In this document: one piece after another, positions 11,638 through 22,859 of the stretch
Layout of the letters: the number at the start of each line of letters is the position of its first letter
How positions within the stretch are numbered: the stretch's first letter is position 1
Assembly (NCBI GenBank): GCA_029204225.1
Contig: CM055098.1
Coordinates: forward strand, 16,855,775-16,919,774
From: Diphasiastrum complanatum
Lineage: Eukaryota > Streptophyta > Lycopodiopsida > Lycopodiales > Lycopodiaceae
Length of the DNA: 64,000 nucleotides
Direction of reading: 5' to 3'
Position numbers and translations under genes: made by a program
The notes under the pieces: model-generated
What the model saw: the letters and a program-made list of their open reading frames with translations, nothing else
Database searches by the model: none
Told to the model about the DNA's origin: nothing

Positions 11638-11649
11638 GCTCTGATACCA
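11638..11649 (-). promoter_or_regulatory. Primer-binding site of Copia A
   Basis: The minus strand reads TGGTATCAGAGC directly after the 5' LTR. This 12-mer is complementary to the 3' end of plant initiator methionine tRNA, the usual Copia primer. Confidence 0.9.
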
Positions 11650-11923
11650 ACTTAGAATTTGCTTTGAACAAGAACACAGATCATGCTACATAGTAACATA
11701 GACAGAAAACACTCTCCACAGCAAGCTCACATAGCAACTGTATTTCTCAAAATTAAATTACACTGTACATATAGTTGTTCACTCAAGCAACTCATGCATG
11801 ACTCAAGTTGTCGTTGGCAGGACGCGTGTCCCGTCGACTTGCCTAGTGGCGGGGCCAACTGATCCTTATCGTCTGATAGGACCCATAGTATAGTAACACA
11901 ATGATTCTACTTTAATTCTAACT
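11650..11923 (-). repeat. 5' LTR of Copia A
   Basis: 274 bp, the partner of 5428-5689. It carries a one-base variant of the near-palindrome (AGGACGCGTGTCCCG at about 11819-11833). The target-duplication copy CTTCT is at 11924-11928. Confidence 0.9.
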
Positions 11924-11928
11924 CTTCT

Positions 11929-13573
11929 ACCCTAGTAAAATGGCACCCTAAGGCTCCCACACTTGGGTAGCCACCTGCCAAGATGGAAGGTCCTCGATCC
12001 AAGACCTTCCACCCTCCAAATTCTTTGCAAAAGCTAATAGTATGTTTCATTCGAAAAGCAATTTATGCTTATGAAGGTAGGAGCAAAATACAAAGAAATG
12101 GAACACAACATTATAGCATCTCGAGGTCCTTATTAGTCTACATAGCAAAACTTGCTACGGTGAGCTAGTTTCACTTAGGAACTTGATGAACATGGTAGGG
12201 CAAGTCGGGTTCGTGGTGTGGAACACATAATTTCAATTTTGATTATAGTTTTTTAAAAGGGATCTCAATAGGGGTGCAACATGATGGCAAAAAAAAAAGA
12301 AATGACTTGGAGGCCCATTTTTTTAAATTTTTCAAATTTTTTTAAAAAGTATCCAAATTTAAAATGCATCGAATAAATATATTGTAATGTTAAAAAAATG
12401 TTGTATTTTGCAAGAAAATAATTCAAGCTACAAAAATTTGGTCAATAGATTTTCATAAATAACTTAAAATTAGCTTATATTAAATAATAATACTATTCAA
12501 AATAAAATCATTTGATACACAACCACTAAAATAACTAAAAAATATTTTTTGTTTATTTAAAACAAAAAATATAATTCTTCTTTTTGGAATTTTAGAAAAT
12601 TTTTAAATTACAATTCTTGTATCGAAAAAAATATTTTCTAAATTATGATTAAAATTTTAATCAATATTTTTTAAGGTTTTAGATTTTTAAAATCTTTACT
12701 TATACCTACGTAAGTTCATTGAATATTTAAACATTAAATAAACACAAATGAGATTACTTTACAATAATCGAGATTAAATGATTTGTGAAAATATTTAATC
12801 ACTCTAAAAAAAATCTTTTCATTTCTTAAAATTTTTAACAATATTCTTTTTACAAAAAATATTATAAAAGCACATCCAAAATTAAAATATTATAAACCTG
12901 ACAAATTGTTACAATTTTAGTTTTTGAAAATGATTATTAATGTTAAAATTTTTAAAATATTTCAAATTCTTAATCAAAAAATAAATTTAAGAACATTAAA
13001 AAATCAAAAAGATTTCAAAACACAATACAGCAAAAAATATAAAAGCAATTATTCTTTAAAACAAAAGAGAATTTTTTATCCCCAAAAATCATCAAGGTCA
13101 TTTACATCTTTTTCTTTTTCTTAAGTAGCACCTCTTCTATAGTTTTCTCGACTACTGTAACCACATTGTATTCTTGAACCAAGACATCAACAAATTCTCA
13201 TGTGTCGCCTACTTTTTCGCTAGCAGGAGGCTGAGGTTCCTTGGACAAGGAAATTATTGCATCCTTGCTATCTAAACTCTTTCCCACCTCAAATAGTTCA
13301 TCTGGCAAAACTGAAAGAGATTTCATTTTCATTTTATTGTGTCAGTCCGGAAGTGTTGTAATGAAGCATCGAACGTTTGCCATCTAAAGAATAATAATTG
13401 ATGGTTATGTATTCTATTTCATTGCAAAATCATGCTCCTCTTGAGTTCCTGACATTGGGTTTGTACTTGACATGAAACATTATAAGTAAAACAAATTTTA
13501 AATTTTAACTTTAAAATAAAAATTTTTAAATAAAATTATAAATTAAAATACGAATTAATAATTCAGAAACTTA
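11929..13573. other. AT-rich spacer, no gene seen
   Basis: Between two retrotransposons. Roughly 12230-13130 is extremely AT-rich, with long A and T runs. A weak open frame at 12924-13124 is a by-product of this composition (mostly K, N, I and F). I see no transposon ends or RNA genes. Confidence 0.6.
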
Positions 13574-13578
13574 AAAAC

Positions 13579-13917
13579 TGTTAGAATAAGTAATCCCGAG
13601 TTTCCCTCATAGTTCATGACTTTCCGTGTTTAGCAGTGATTTCGAGTTTTTTACTGCTTTTGTAATAGTATGCATGTGGCCAGTTTGACGGTACACGTAG
13701 TGTAAGTTGGGACACGCGTCCCGTAATGGGGAGTGAACTGCCATGCAGCGGTATTCCACAAAAATTAGACTATGTATATATATCTTTTAATCTCTTTTGT
13801 AAATATAGTTCAGAAGTGTTTTCTTGGGTTGATGTGTGACCTCTCTTTATTGTTTATCTGATTGATGTCAGATTGCTTGCAAATTAGCTAACTATACTGC
13901 CAGTAAGATCCTTGACA
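13579..13917 (+). repeat. 5' LTR of Copia C
   Basis: 339 bp, TGTTAG...TTGACA. It contains GGGACACGCGTCCCG at 13709-13723. It also holds a run of alternating T and A with a TATATATAT word near 13770-13785 that could serve as the promoter TATA element. Confidence 0.92.
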
Positions 13918-13929
13918 TGGTATCAGAGC
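13918..13929 (+). promoter_or_regulatory. Primer-binding site of Copia C
   Basis: TGGTATCAGAGC lies directly after the 5' LTR, complementary to the initiator methionine tRNA 3' end. Confidence 0.93.
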
Positions 13930-14417
13930 CTGGGAGTGGCGCAGTTCGATGTTAGCCAGAAGCCCAATTTTGGAAAAATTCGAAGAACCGTTTACGGTTA
14001 GTCAAGCAAGCAATCGTTTGGCTTGATCGGGGAGTAAAACTGAAAATTGTCAAATTTTCAAGTTGATTGAAGCAAGCAAAGGGATGCTGAGAAGAATAGC
14101 TTGACGATCCAAAATTAAGCCAGAAAAGGACTGTACCCTGCAAGTACGGTACCTGAAATTAGAGGGATTGCCGCAGAGAAAGTGTTCGGAGCACGCCAAA
14201 AGTCTTTTTACCATTCCAGTGGGCAAGTAGTTGGAAGTTGATGACGAAGGGCATTTCGGAGGACGACACTGATTTGGCTTCCGATTTGGCAAAAAAGTGG
14301 CGGGAGGTCTTGAAACTTTTTTGGTCAGACCTTAAAGTTGACTTTTAGAAGTCTAAATTGCTCTATAAGCTTGTCATTGGGCCTCATTAAGGCGCTATAG
14401 GAGCAATTTTTGGCGAA

Positions 14418-15190
14418 ATGGCAGGATTGGGAGAATCCGTGCTTGGAGAAGCTAGTAGATTGGACGGGGTATCCAATTATAGCATTTGGAAATTCAACAT
14501 GAAAAGTATTTTCATGGAAAAGGAGCTGTGGAACATTGTCACTGGGTGGAACAACGGCCAGCTACAACTCCAGCCGATATTCGTGCATTTGACAAAAGGG
14601 TACAGAAGGTCGTATCCTTGATAAACTTGTCAGTGAAGGATCATGTCATTGCCCACATTAGTGAAGCTGTATCAACAAGAGGCACTTGGGATGCACTTAA
14701 AACGCAGTTTCAAATGACGAACCCCTCTCGAATGATGTTTTTGAGAAACAAACTCATAAGTGTTCGCATGGAGGAGAATGAGGGCATAGGGTCCTATTTC
14801 ACACGAATAAAAGAGTTATGAGACCAGTTGACAGCTATTGGAGAGCCAATAAGAGATGCTGAGTTGGTTCACACAGCTATATATGGCCTATCCGAAAATT
14901 TTTGCAAGTGGCATTTCCCACATCGGAAGATCAAGCAATGCTAGCCAAAGGAAAGCATAAATACAAGAAACAATCCAAGAAGTCGAATGTAGAGGATGAC
15001 AATCAAGGATTTACATCAGGCAAGAAGAAGAAAGGCAATTGTTTCTATTGCCAAAAGCCTGGACATTGGGCAAGAGATTGTCGCAACAAAAAGACGGATA
15101 TTAAGAGGGGCAAAGTAAAGCAGTTGACCAATTTTGTCGAAGAAGAAAATGATAGCGATAACGAAGATCAAGGCACGACATTTGCGACAG
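14418..15190 (+). pseudogene. gag of Copia C, frameshifted
   Basis: The ATG at 14418 begins MAGLGESVLGEASRLDGVSN, continuing YSIWKFNMKSIFMEKELWNI, the usual Copia gag start. The frame shifts near 14560 (continuing KVVSLINLSVKDHVIAHISE and AWDALK-type text). It meets a TGA at 14819-14821 and shifts again before 14902. The zinc knuckle CFYCQKPGHWARDC (about 15040-15081) is intact. An acidic linker leads to the protease. Confidence 0.85.
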
Positions 15191-15199
15191 CATTAGCAT

Positions 15200-16410
15200 T
15201 GCAACATCATACACATTGGTACGTGGACTCAGGAGTAACGAGACACATGATTGGCAACAAATCATGGTTTTTTTAAATCTAGAGCGTATTGATGATGGAG
15301 ATAGAGTTGTGCAGGTGAACAGCGACGAGTGCCAAATTCATGGAGTTTGTGTAGTGCATATTCAATTTTCTGATGGACATGAAATGTGTTGTATGTTCCT
15401 AGCCTTCAGAAGAGTCTTTTATCTGTTGGTACAATGACAGATCATAAGTTGAAGGTGGAGTTCAACAACAAGAAATGCCAGATCAAGAATGTGAAACGGG
15501 GTTTCAAAGTGATTGCTAATGGCTTTAGGGAGAAAACTTGTGGTTTGTACAAGTTAAATGTTGTTGTTACAAAGTGCAATGTGTTAGCATCTACATCTAC
15601 ATCACAAAGTGATTTATGGCATAGACGTATGGAGCATTTGAACTTCAAAAGCTTGAGGCTACTTCGTAAGCTCAAGATGGTAACAGGTCTACCTAGTTTG
15701 GATGACAAGGAAGAGTCCATTTGCAAGGAGTGCATGCTAGGCAAGTTACACAGGAAGAAGTTCAATAAAGAAGGAGCAACAAGGGCAAAACGAGTGCTTG
15801 AGTTGATACACTCTGACCTATGTGGGCCAATGAAGGTAATGTCTATTGGTAAAGCATTTTATTTGCTAACCTTCATTGATGATTACTCACGGAAGACCTG
15901 GATCTACACTGTTAAGTAGAAGTCTGACACATTTGGATGCTTCAAAAGCTTCAAAGCATTGGTTGAAAATCAGTCAGGTGCTAAGATCAAGGTACTCAGA
16001 GCAGATCGTGGTGGTGAGTATCGTTCCACAGATTTTATTGATTTTTGCAAGGAGCATGGCATTAAACAGGAGTTTGCGCAAGTTGATACACCTCAACAAA
16101 CTGGGGTAGCTGAAAGAAAGAATCGTACCATTGTCGAAGAAGCTAGGGCAATGATGACACATATGGGAGTTACTAATTCTTTATGGGGAGAAGCTGTCAA
16201 AACTGTTGTGTTCTTACAAAATGGAAGCCCTACAGTTGCTGTACATAATCGCACACTTGAGGAGGGTTCACTGGTAAGAATCCTAAGATGGATGGGTTGC
16301 GAGTATTTGGATGCCGAATGTATGTTCACATACCTAAGAGCAAGAGAGCCAAAATGCAGGTAAAGGCCTTGAAGTGCATTATTATAGGATATGATGAACA
16401 AACCAAGGGA
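15200..16410 (+). pseudogene. Protease and integrase of Copia C
   Basis: The protease site is HWYVDSGVTRHM. After frame changes near 15275 and 15390 comes the pre-integrase zinc domain (LWHRRMEHLNFKSLRLL, with Glu in place of the usual Gly before HLNF; CKECMLGKLHRKKF). The catalytic residues follow: HSDLCGPM (D), LRADRGGEYRS (D) and PQQTGVAERKNRTI (E). A TAG at about 15917 splits the domain between YTVK and KSDTFG. The catalytic triad is present but cannot be read as one protein. Confidence 0.88.
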
Positions 16411-17590
16411 TAGAGATGTTATGATCCAGAGGGGCTACGTGTGCACATAAGCTGTGATGTCTTATTTGATGAAATCCATAGAATTGGGGATGAAGAAAAG
16501 AATAATAATGAGCTATGCAAGCTTCTCAAAGAGGATGAAGTAGCTCTACTACCACAGGAAGATCATGATGATGATGATGAGGGACGTGGTACTCCTCCCA
16601 CCATAGAGACGAGATGGAGAGTGAGAAACAAATCTATTGGATTGGAAAAGACTGAGGTAGCAGGTGCTAAAAGGAAGGAGCAAGATACACCATGGGATTC
16701 TTATTCACCTTGTAGTGGATCACCTCAACGTAAGTTACCGAAATGGTATACTAAACTCATGAGTGAAAAGGAAGGGAAAATTGCCGAGCCTAGCAAGGAG
16801 GGAGAGTTGCGACATTCCACAAGAGAGAGGAAGGAACCTGACAAGTTCCAGGTAAATCTTGCACTTATGAGTGACATTATTTCATCTACTGAACCCTCTT
16901 GCTTCAAGGAGGCAAAAAATCAGGAGATGTGGCAAAAAGCAATGCAGGAGGAGATTGATTCCATCAAACACCATGACACACGGGAGATAGTGGATCTTCC
17001 AAAGGGCAAAAGACCCATTGGCAACAAATGGGTATATAGGACAAAGTACAATGCCGATGGAACTATGGCAAAACATAAAGCAAGGCTTGTAGTGAAGGGC
17101 TATGTGCAAAGTAAGGGCATTGACTACAAAGAGACCTTCGCTCATGTGGCCAAGTGGAATACACTTCGCATGGTGATTGCTTTGGCAACACTATTTGGAT
17201 GGAATCTACATCAAATGGACGTAAACTCCGCATTCCTGAATGGTAAGCTTGAAGAAGAAGTGTACATGGAGCTTACGGATTGAAACAAGCACCATGTGCT
17301 TGGTGAGCCACTTTGATGAGCATCTCCTTTCTAGAGGTTTGATATGCACTTCTTCAGATTTCAATCTTTACTACTTTGCTTGTGACTCTAGTATCACACT
17401 GATTGTGTTATACATAGACGACCTCATAATCACAGGAAATGATGATGATTTGATTGGTGCAATCAAGAAAGACTTATCTTCTAGTTTTGATATGACTGAT
17501 CTTGGCTTGATGCACTACTGTTTGGGAGTGGAATATGGCAAGGTTGCAATAGCATCACACTAACACAAACAAAGTACGTGAATGAGATTT
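16411..17590 (+). pseudogene. Reverse transcriptase of Copia C, internally deleted
   Basis: After an acidic linker, the RT begins NKWVYRTKYNADGTMAKHKA and runs through the HQMDVNSAFLNGKLEEEVYM motif. At about 17270 the text jumps from VYME to YGLKQAPCAW. The conserved block between these motifs (some 25-35 residues in the family) is missing. A second stop follows. The catalytic box is present as VLYIDDLIITGN (YIDD instead of YVDD). Confidence 0.87.
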
Positions 17591-17679
17591 TGAAGCATTT
17601 CAAAATGTTCAACAACAAGCTAGTATCCACACCTGTGGAGGTTGGTAAGAAACTATCTAACTAGGATGAGAGTGCACTA

Positions 17680-18350
17680 GTCGATGTCACTTTATTTCGT
17701 CAATTAGTTGGTTCGCTGATTTATCTTACAACTACTTGTCCTGACATAAGTTATGTTGTAAGCGTTGTAAGTCAATTCATGGCTACTCCTAGAGAGATTA
17801 ATTGGAAAGCAGAGAAGAGAATTCTTCGTTATGTGAAGGGCACGTTAACCCATGGATTGTTGTATGAGAGACAGCATACTTTACCAGTTTTATAGAGCTT
17901 TGTTGATTCAGATTGGGCAGGCTGTATTGATGACAGGAGATCTACCACATGGTATATATTTCATGTTGGTAATGGTGTATTTTCTTGGTCAAGTAAGAAA
18001 CAAGACACAATTGCTCTTTCTACTACAGAAGCAGAATACAAAGCACTATGTTCAGCTACGCAGGAAGCAATTTGGCTAAGAAGAATATTAGAAGACATTG
18101 GAATTCCATAGAATAAGCCTACTGTGATCAGATGTGATAGTCAGAGTGCTATATAGCTAGCTAAAAATCCTGTATTTCATTCGTGCACGAAACATATAGA
18201 AATTAAGTATCATTTCATTAGAGAGAAGTTATTATCTAATGAAATAGACGTAGTGCATTGTAAAACAGAGAATTAGTTAGCCGATATATTCACTAAACCT
18301 TCAAGTACTGATAAGTTTGAGTTTTTTAGAGAAAAGCTCTTTGTAAGAAA
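17680..18350 (+). pseudogene. RNase H of Copia C
   Basis: Scattered over changing frames are FRQLVGSLIYL-type text, the SDWAG and DRRST boxes (about 17905-17945), [20 protein letters not shown] (about 17980-18040), a CDSQSA box (about 18130) and HFIREKLLS-like text (about 18210). Several TAG stops interrupt it. It ends a few tens of bases before the purine tract and 3' LTR. Confidence 0.82.
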
Positions 18351-18374
18351 GATAAACTATGGCTTAAGGGAGAG

Positions 18375-18714
18375 TGTTAGAATAAGTAAGCCCGAGTTTC
18401 TCTCACAGTTCATGACTTTCCATGTTTAGCAGTGATTTTGAGCTTTTTACAGCCTTTGTGATAGTATGCATGTGTGTCAGTTTGACGGTACACGTAGTGT
18501 AAGTTAGGACACGCATCCCGTAACGGGGACGAACTGCCATGCAACGGTACCCCACAAAAAATTAGACTGTGTATATATATCTTTCAGTCTCTTTTGTAAA
18601 TATAGTTCAGAAGTGTTCTCTTGGGTTGATGTGTGATTTCTCTTTATTGTTTATCTGATTGATGTCAGATTGCTTGCAAATTAGCTAACTATACTGCCAG
18701 TAAGATCCATGACA
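18375..18714 (+). repeat. 3' LTR of Copia C
   Basis: 340 bp, preceded by AAGGGAGAG. The near-palindrome has drifted to AGGACACGCATCCCG (18506-18520), with its central CG changed to CA as expected from methyl-cytosine decay. Confidence 0.93.
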
Positions 18715-18719
18715 AAAAC

Positions 18720-19943
18720 TTACCACACAGCATTTTCTATTCTTGCATTACTGAAAGTTAGATTGTACTGAAGCTGACTACCAAGAAGAATGAAAAATAA
18801 CAATTCTCCAAATTGGAGAAGTTGTGACTTCAAGAAAAAAAAATGGATTTCAATGAATTTGAAGGGGGAATCATCATTTAATGATTTTTTCATCTGAAAT
18901 CCATATGGTATATTGGCAATGCAGAGTGTTTAAGGCCTTTTTTTTTAAATTTTGAAATTTCTCTACAATCGCCCTCCTCAACCGAGTAGAAGCATGGTTG
19001 ATCATCGACACTTTTGGGAAGGTAGGTCTCTAATGGATCTCCTCCGCAATGGTCTCACCCCGTGCAAATCTCTCCCTGTCCCTTTTTTCTGCTTTTGCCT
19101 TCAGAAGATGCCTCTTGAATTGCTCTTGAAAAACTTTGTTTTTTTAACTTTCGGGAAACTGAAAAAGAAAAAGCTATGCTTAGCATGGGAGTTACAAAAT
19201 ATAAAATAGAATGGAAGACTTAAAGTATCAAAAAGAAATAATTGAATAAAGAAAAAGCTATGCTTAGGATAGGAGACATAAAATATAAAAAAGAAACAAT
19301 TAATAAGCACCTATGCTAAGCATGGGTGAAATAAATACCATGTCTCTAAACAAAATAAAAAATGGACTCAAAGCTTCATTTCGGCTGCTCGGAGGATAAA
19401 GCCTCTGGCACTCTTCGAAATCTTGACAATTTAGCCTTGTCACAAGGGCTTTTTGAACTTTCATAAATAATTTATGCCTTCATTTAAAAAGTACAATTGT
19501 TAAAGTTCCAACAAAATCATGAAAATCACTTTATTACGAAAGGTAACATGAAAATAAATATTTAGATTATGACTACTAGCTTTGAAATTATTTTCTCATT
19601 TTTGCCAGACAAAGTTGACCATCGGCAACTCTAGAAAGAACACTTATTATTAGCTCTGAAGAGCTAATCCCTTGCATATTCTTCCACCTTTGATATTCCC
19701 ATTTCTGTAGGGATTGGCTTCAGAGTTTGAGTGCTGACAACTTTTTCTTTGACTTTGAGGCACCCTAAGCAGGTTGGCCTTTTATTTGAAAAGTTTCCCA
19801 TTTATCAAAAAATTTATCAACAAGGGACCACACCTAAAATAAATAAAAAAATCATTTCATAAGGAATTTAGGGAGTATTAAAATCGAGTTCGAAATTTTA
19901 GTCTGATAAAAATAATTTAAAAGGATTACAACATATATTATGA
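18720..19943. other. AT-rich spacer with short repeats
   Basis: No gene is recognised. A roughly 40-bp sequence around AAAGCTATGCTTAG occurs twice about 92 bp apart (near 19160 and 19252). An inverted piece (CTATGCTAAGCATGGG) lies near 19310, together suggesting a small decayed inverted-repeat element. Confidence 0.5.
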
Positions 19944-21480
19944 CTAGAGCATTCCATGACGAGCATAGCAAAAAAAATTACCTGGCCACTGCGAAAAACA
20001 AGCTGAAAAAAAATTACAATATTTTGTAAGGCTCTGCGTAGGATTTTTCGAATCAAAAGACAGGCCTATCTCTTGAGCACAGAGCACTTTCAGCTCTAGT
20101 TGATTCGCATCTCCTGGTTTGGAGACTCTCACATATTTCTTGTGAAAAAATCGAATTCTTTGTATCACGGTCATCTTCATCCGGTAGTCTTGATCAATAT
20201 TATGGTCCCAAGCCAATAATTTGGCTTCTTCCACTGTCAGACCAACAAATGCAATAGCACTCACAGTTCAAAAGGTTGGAAGATGGGGATACTCTTGAGA
20301 TAACTATTTCTGGGGTTGTAAATCGTGTATGCCCCCAAGAACAAAAAAATGATATGAATCTAATATAGAAAAATCAAAATTTGCAACAACGTTGCATTCG
20401 TTGGGATCAACCAAAACAACAAAAGGAGTAACTATGACCTGTGTATAACCTTTAAATTTTATTTTTAAATTATGTACATGTGTTTCATTCGGTTCTCTTA
20501 CTTCCATTGGCCTGTCTCCTATTATTGGGTCTACAAGTGGCCTATCACACTGAAAATCAAAGTTGTTTTTTTTAATTTTTTTTGTTTTATGAATATCTTC
20601 TCTTAATTTGGCAAGCTCAGAGCTATCTTGTAAGGGGCAAATGGATGCACCAAGTAGAGACATTGATGGTTCGATGGCGGCCTTCTTGCTTTCAGCAGAA
20701 GGGATGGACTTATGGCGATGTGTAGCCATGGTCTGTCGGCGTGACTTGGGTCTAGTGGGAGAAGACTCAGAAATATTATGAGATCTCTTTTTTTTGGGAT
20801 GAGGGACAGCTACAGTTTCATCTCAACGTTTTTAGAGGCCGGCTTTGTGACCTGAGCAGTGGTAGAAGCAGGCTTGCGAGGTCCAATAGATACACCTTTT
20901 GAACTCCGTAATGAATAGACCGGATCGTTCCCCTCAACAATAGCAGCTAGAACCATTTTTAAGCATTGCTTCATGCTCTGGACAGAAAGAAAAATCAAGT
21001 TTAAAATATAATGAGTAAAGACTTTTACCTAAAAGTTCAAAGAATTTTATATCTAGTACCCACTATGCTAACCATGAAACAAATGTAGACTTACTTGAAT
21101 AGAAATATGTTTTATAATTACACACCAAAGTAACTAGAGCTTTATCAAAATAGGTTCTGATGGCCTCATCCTAGCAAAATCGAATCTTTATGTTCAGAAT
21201 GAAAATAGAACGAGACTTATCCGTCTCCTTTACAAGTACGTTCACAAAACTTTCTTCCTCATCCTCATCTGGTTGATCAGCAAGCAATCTTCCTTGAACT
21301 TTGAATTGTGAGTCTCCCCTACCAGGCTTCTCAGCTAAATGAATAAAAAGCTCCGACAACTTTGTGTTGTTGACCCCTCTGGTGAAGTAATACATGAATT
21401 TCTTCTTATCTTTTAGTGGAATATCTTGAGGTTTATCCGAAATTTTGAAAGACATCCTCGACATTTCAAAAATTATCAAA
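19944..21480 (-). pseudogene. Decayed ParB/sulfiredoxin-fold-like gene
   Basis: One minus-strand frame runs from 20729 to 19944, interrupted only by a TAG (20304-20306) and a TGA near 20267. It reads HVHNLKIKFKGYTQVIVTPF, then FSILDSYHFFVLGGIHDLQP, then LPTF-stop-TVSAIAFVGLTVEEAK and LLAWDHNIDQDYRMKMTVIQ. The FFVLGGIH block, with GLTVEEA...HN downstream, resembles ParB-like proteins, where this strand-loop carries the nucleotide- or DNA-binding pocket. Two upstream open pieces (20810-20998 and 21171 to about 21480, with KKKFMYYFTRGVNNTKLSEL) may be earlier exons. The last of these is fused at its 5' end to Copia D. The assignment rests on motif resemblance only. Confidence 0.45.
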
Positions 21481-21499
21481 GACAATTGAAAAACTGCAA

Positions 21500-21960
21500 A
21501 GAAAATCTCAAAATGTTTCAAGATGTCGCACTTCACTTCAGAAATAGGTTCTTCACTTTTGTAGAGTATCAGGGTGTCGTCCACGTATACAGCTACAATG
21601 ATGATCTTTCCATCTGTAATACTTACATAAACATTGGAATTAGCTATTAGTGGCTTGAATCCTAAGGATTTCAGGACATGATCTTTCTTCTTATACCGCT
21701 GTCGCCCTGACTCGTCTTAGACCGCAGATACTCTTGTGCATTGTGCATGCATAAATAGGAAGTGAGTTTGAAATGAAGCCTGGAGGTTGATCCATGTAGA
21801 CTTCTTCGTCTAGCTCACCATGTAAGAACGATGTCTTCTCATCCACGATGTGAATCCTGAGATCATAAGTGGCTGCATACGCAAACAGTAGGCATAAGGA
21901 CGAATGTTTCACGACAGGAGAGAAGGTCTTAGCATAGTCGATATCATATTTCTAAGAAAA
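21500..21960 (-). pseudogene. Reverse transcriptase fragment of Copia D
   Basis: The minus strand reads SLCLLFAYAATYDLRIHIVD, then EKTSFLHGELDEEVYMDQPP, then, after a frame change, VDDTLILYKSEEPISEVKCD. This covers part of the RT palm including the YVDD-type box. The block between VYMDQPPGF and the VDD box is shortened and out of frame. Confidence 0.8.
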
Positions 21961-22410
21961 ATCCTTCGCTACAAGTCTGGCTCTATACTTTGAAACATTT
22001 CCATTCGGTCCATACTTCAGCTTGTATATCCATTTGCATTGTACAGTTTTTCACTTATCCGGTAATCGCTGCAATGTCCATACCTCATTCTTCTTCGTAT
22101 ATTCCATCTCTTCATTCATGGCTTGGATCCATCTGTCCTTGTCTGGACATTCAAGTGCTTCTTTGAATGTTTGCGGTTCTCCACTGAATCCACAAAACTC
22201 TTCAGATGTAGAAGCTGAGCTACATGACACAAATCTTGCTGGCGCTCTTCGTTCTCTTGTTGATCTTTTGGGAGATTTTTGTGGTACTGCAATGCTCTTG
22301 CCTTTATCTATTCTGCTAGGTCCGGAACCATTTCGGTTTACAGGTGTTGTAGCAGTAGGCTGGCTTACGAATCTTTCTTCGTCTGATTCATCACTTGACT
22401 GAGGTGCGAC

Positions 22411-22790
22411 TCAAACATCTTCATCTGAGTATTCGTGTTCTGCTTCCTCTGTCGCGGTTGGTCGATCGTAGTATTGTCTTCCAAGGACTTCATAACTGAC
22501 AGGATCATTGTTAGCCATTGTTCTAGTCTCATTGAACTTGACGTCTCTAACTATCTTCATTGTGTTTGTCTCTGGTATATAGATTTTGTAGTATGACGAA
22601 TGATTGTCACATCCTACTACTTTTTCATCAAGCTTCTTTCGAAGCTTGTCAGGGACATATGCATATGCTGCACAACCAAAGATTTGAATATGAGTTAGAT
22701 TGGGCTTTTTACCCCACCCTGAATCAAGGATCACCTCATGCGTGTCAAGTGTCGATACGGCATACATGTCTGCACAGATGTAGGCAGTCT
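22411..22790 (-). pseudogene. Integrase C-terminal end of Copia D
   Basis: THEVILDSGWGKKPNLTHIQ, IFGCAAYAYVPDKLRKKLDE and PETNTMKIVRDVKFNET match the end of Copia integrase and the start of the linker to RT. None of the catalytic residues are included. Confidence 0.8.
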
Positions 22791-22859
22791 AATTTTCATG
22801 ATTTGATCTTTCTTCGCCCATCTTTGAGCTTTTTGGTTCTTTGACGGAGGACGAACTAT

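Larger units (their letters stand above)
5428..11923 (-). mobile_element. Ty1/Copia retrotransposon A, minus strand, interrupted
   Basis: Two similar LTRs (5428-5689 and 11650-11923) bound a minus-strand element. The plus-strand 5-mer CTTCT lies directly outside each LTR (5423-5427 and 11924-11928), a clear target-site duplication. A primer-binding site follows the 5' LTR and a purine tract (TTAAGGGAGAG) precedes the 3' LTR. Read on the minus strand, each LTR begins AGTTAGAATT and ends AATTCTAAGT instead of TG...CA. Gag, protease, integrase and RNase H pieces remain. The reverse transcriptase segment is missing, replaced by the plus-strand insertion at 6196-10062. Confidence 0.9.
13579..18714 (+). 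mobile_element. Ty1/Copia retrotransposon C, structurally full-length but decayed
   Basis: Both LTRs are present (13579-13917 and 18375-18714). They are flanked by a perfect 5-bp target duplication AAAAC (13574-13578 and 18715-18719). The primer-binding site and the purine tract AAGGGAGAG (before 18375) are intact. The order gag-protease-integrase-RT-RNase H is kept, but every domain is broken by stops or frame changes. By eye the two LTRs differ at twenty-odd positions, mostly transitions, so the insertion is not recent. Confidence 0.95.

Noticed and set aside
12924-13124. Lysine/asparagine-rich plus-strand ORF
   Set aside because: It sits in extreme AT-rich DNA and has the composition expected by chance.
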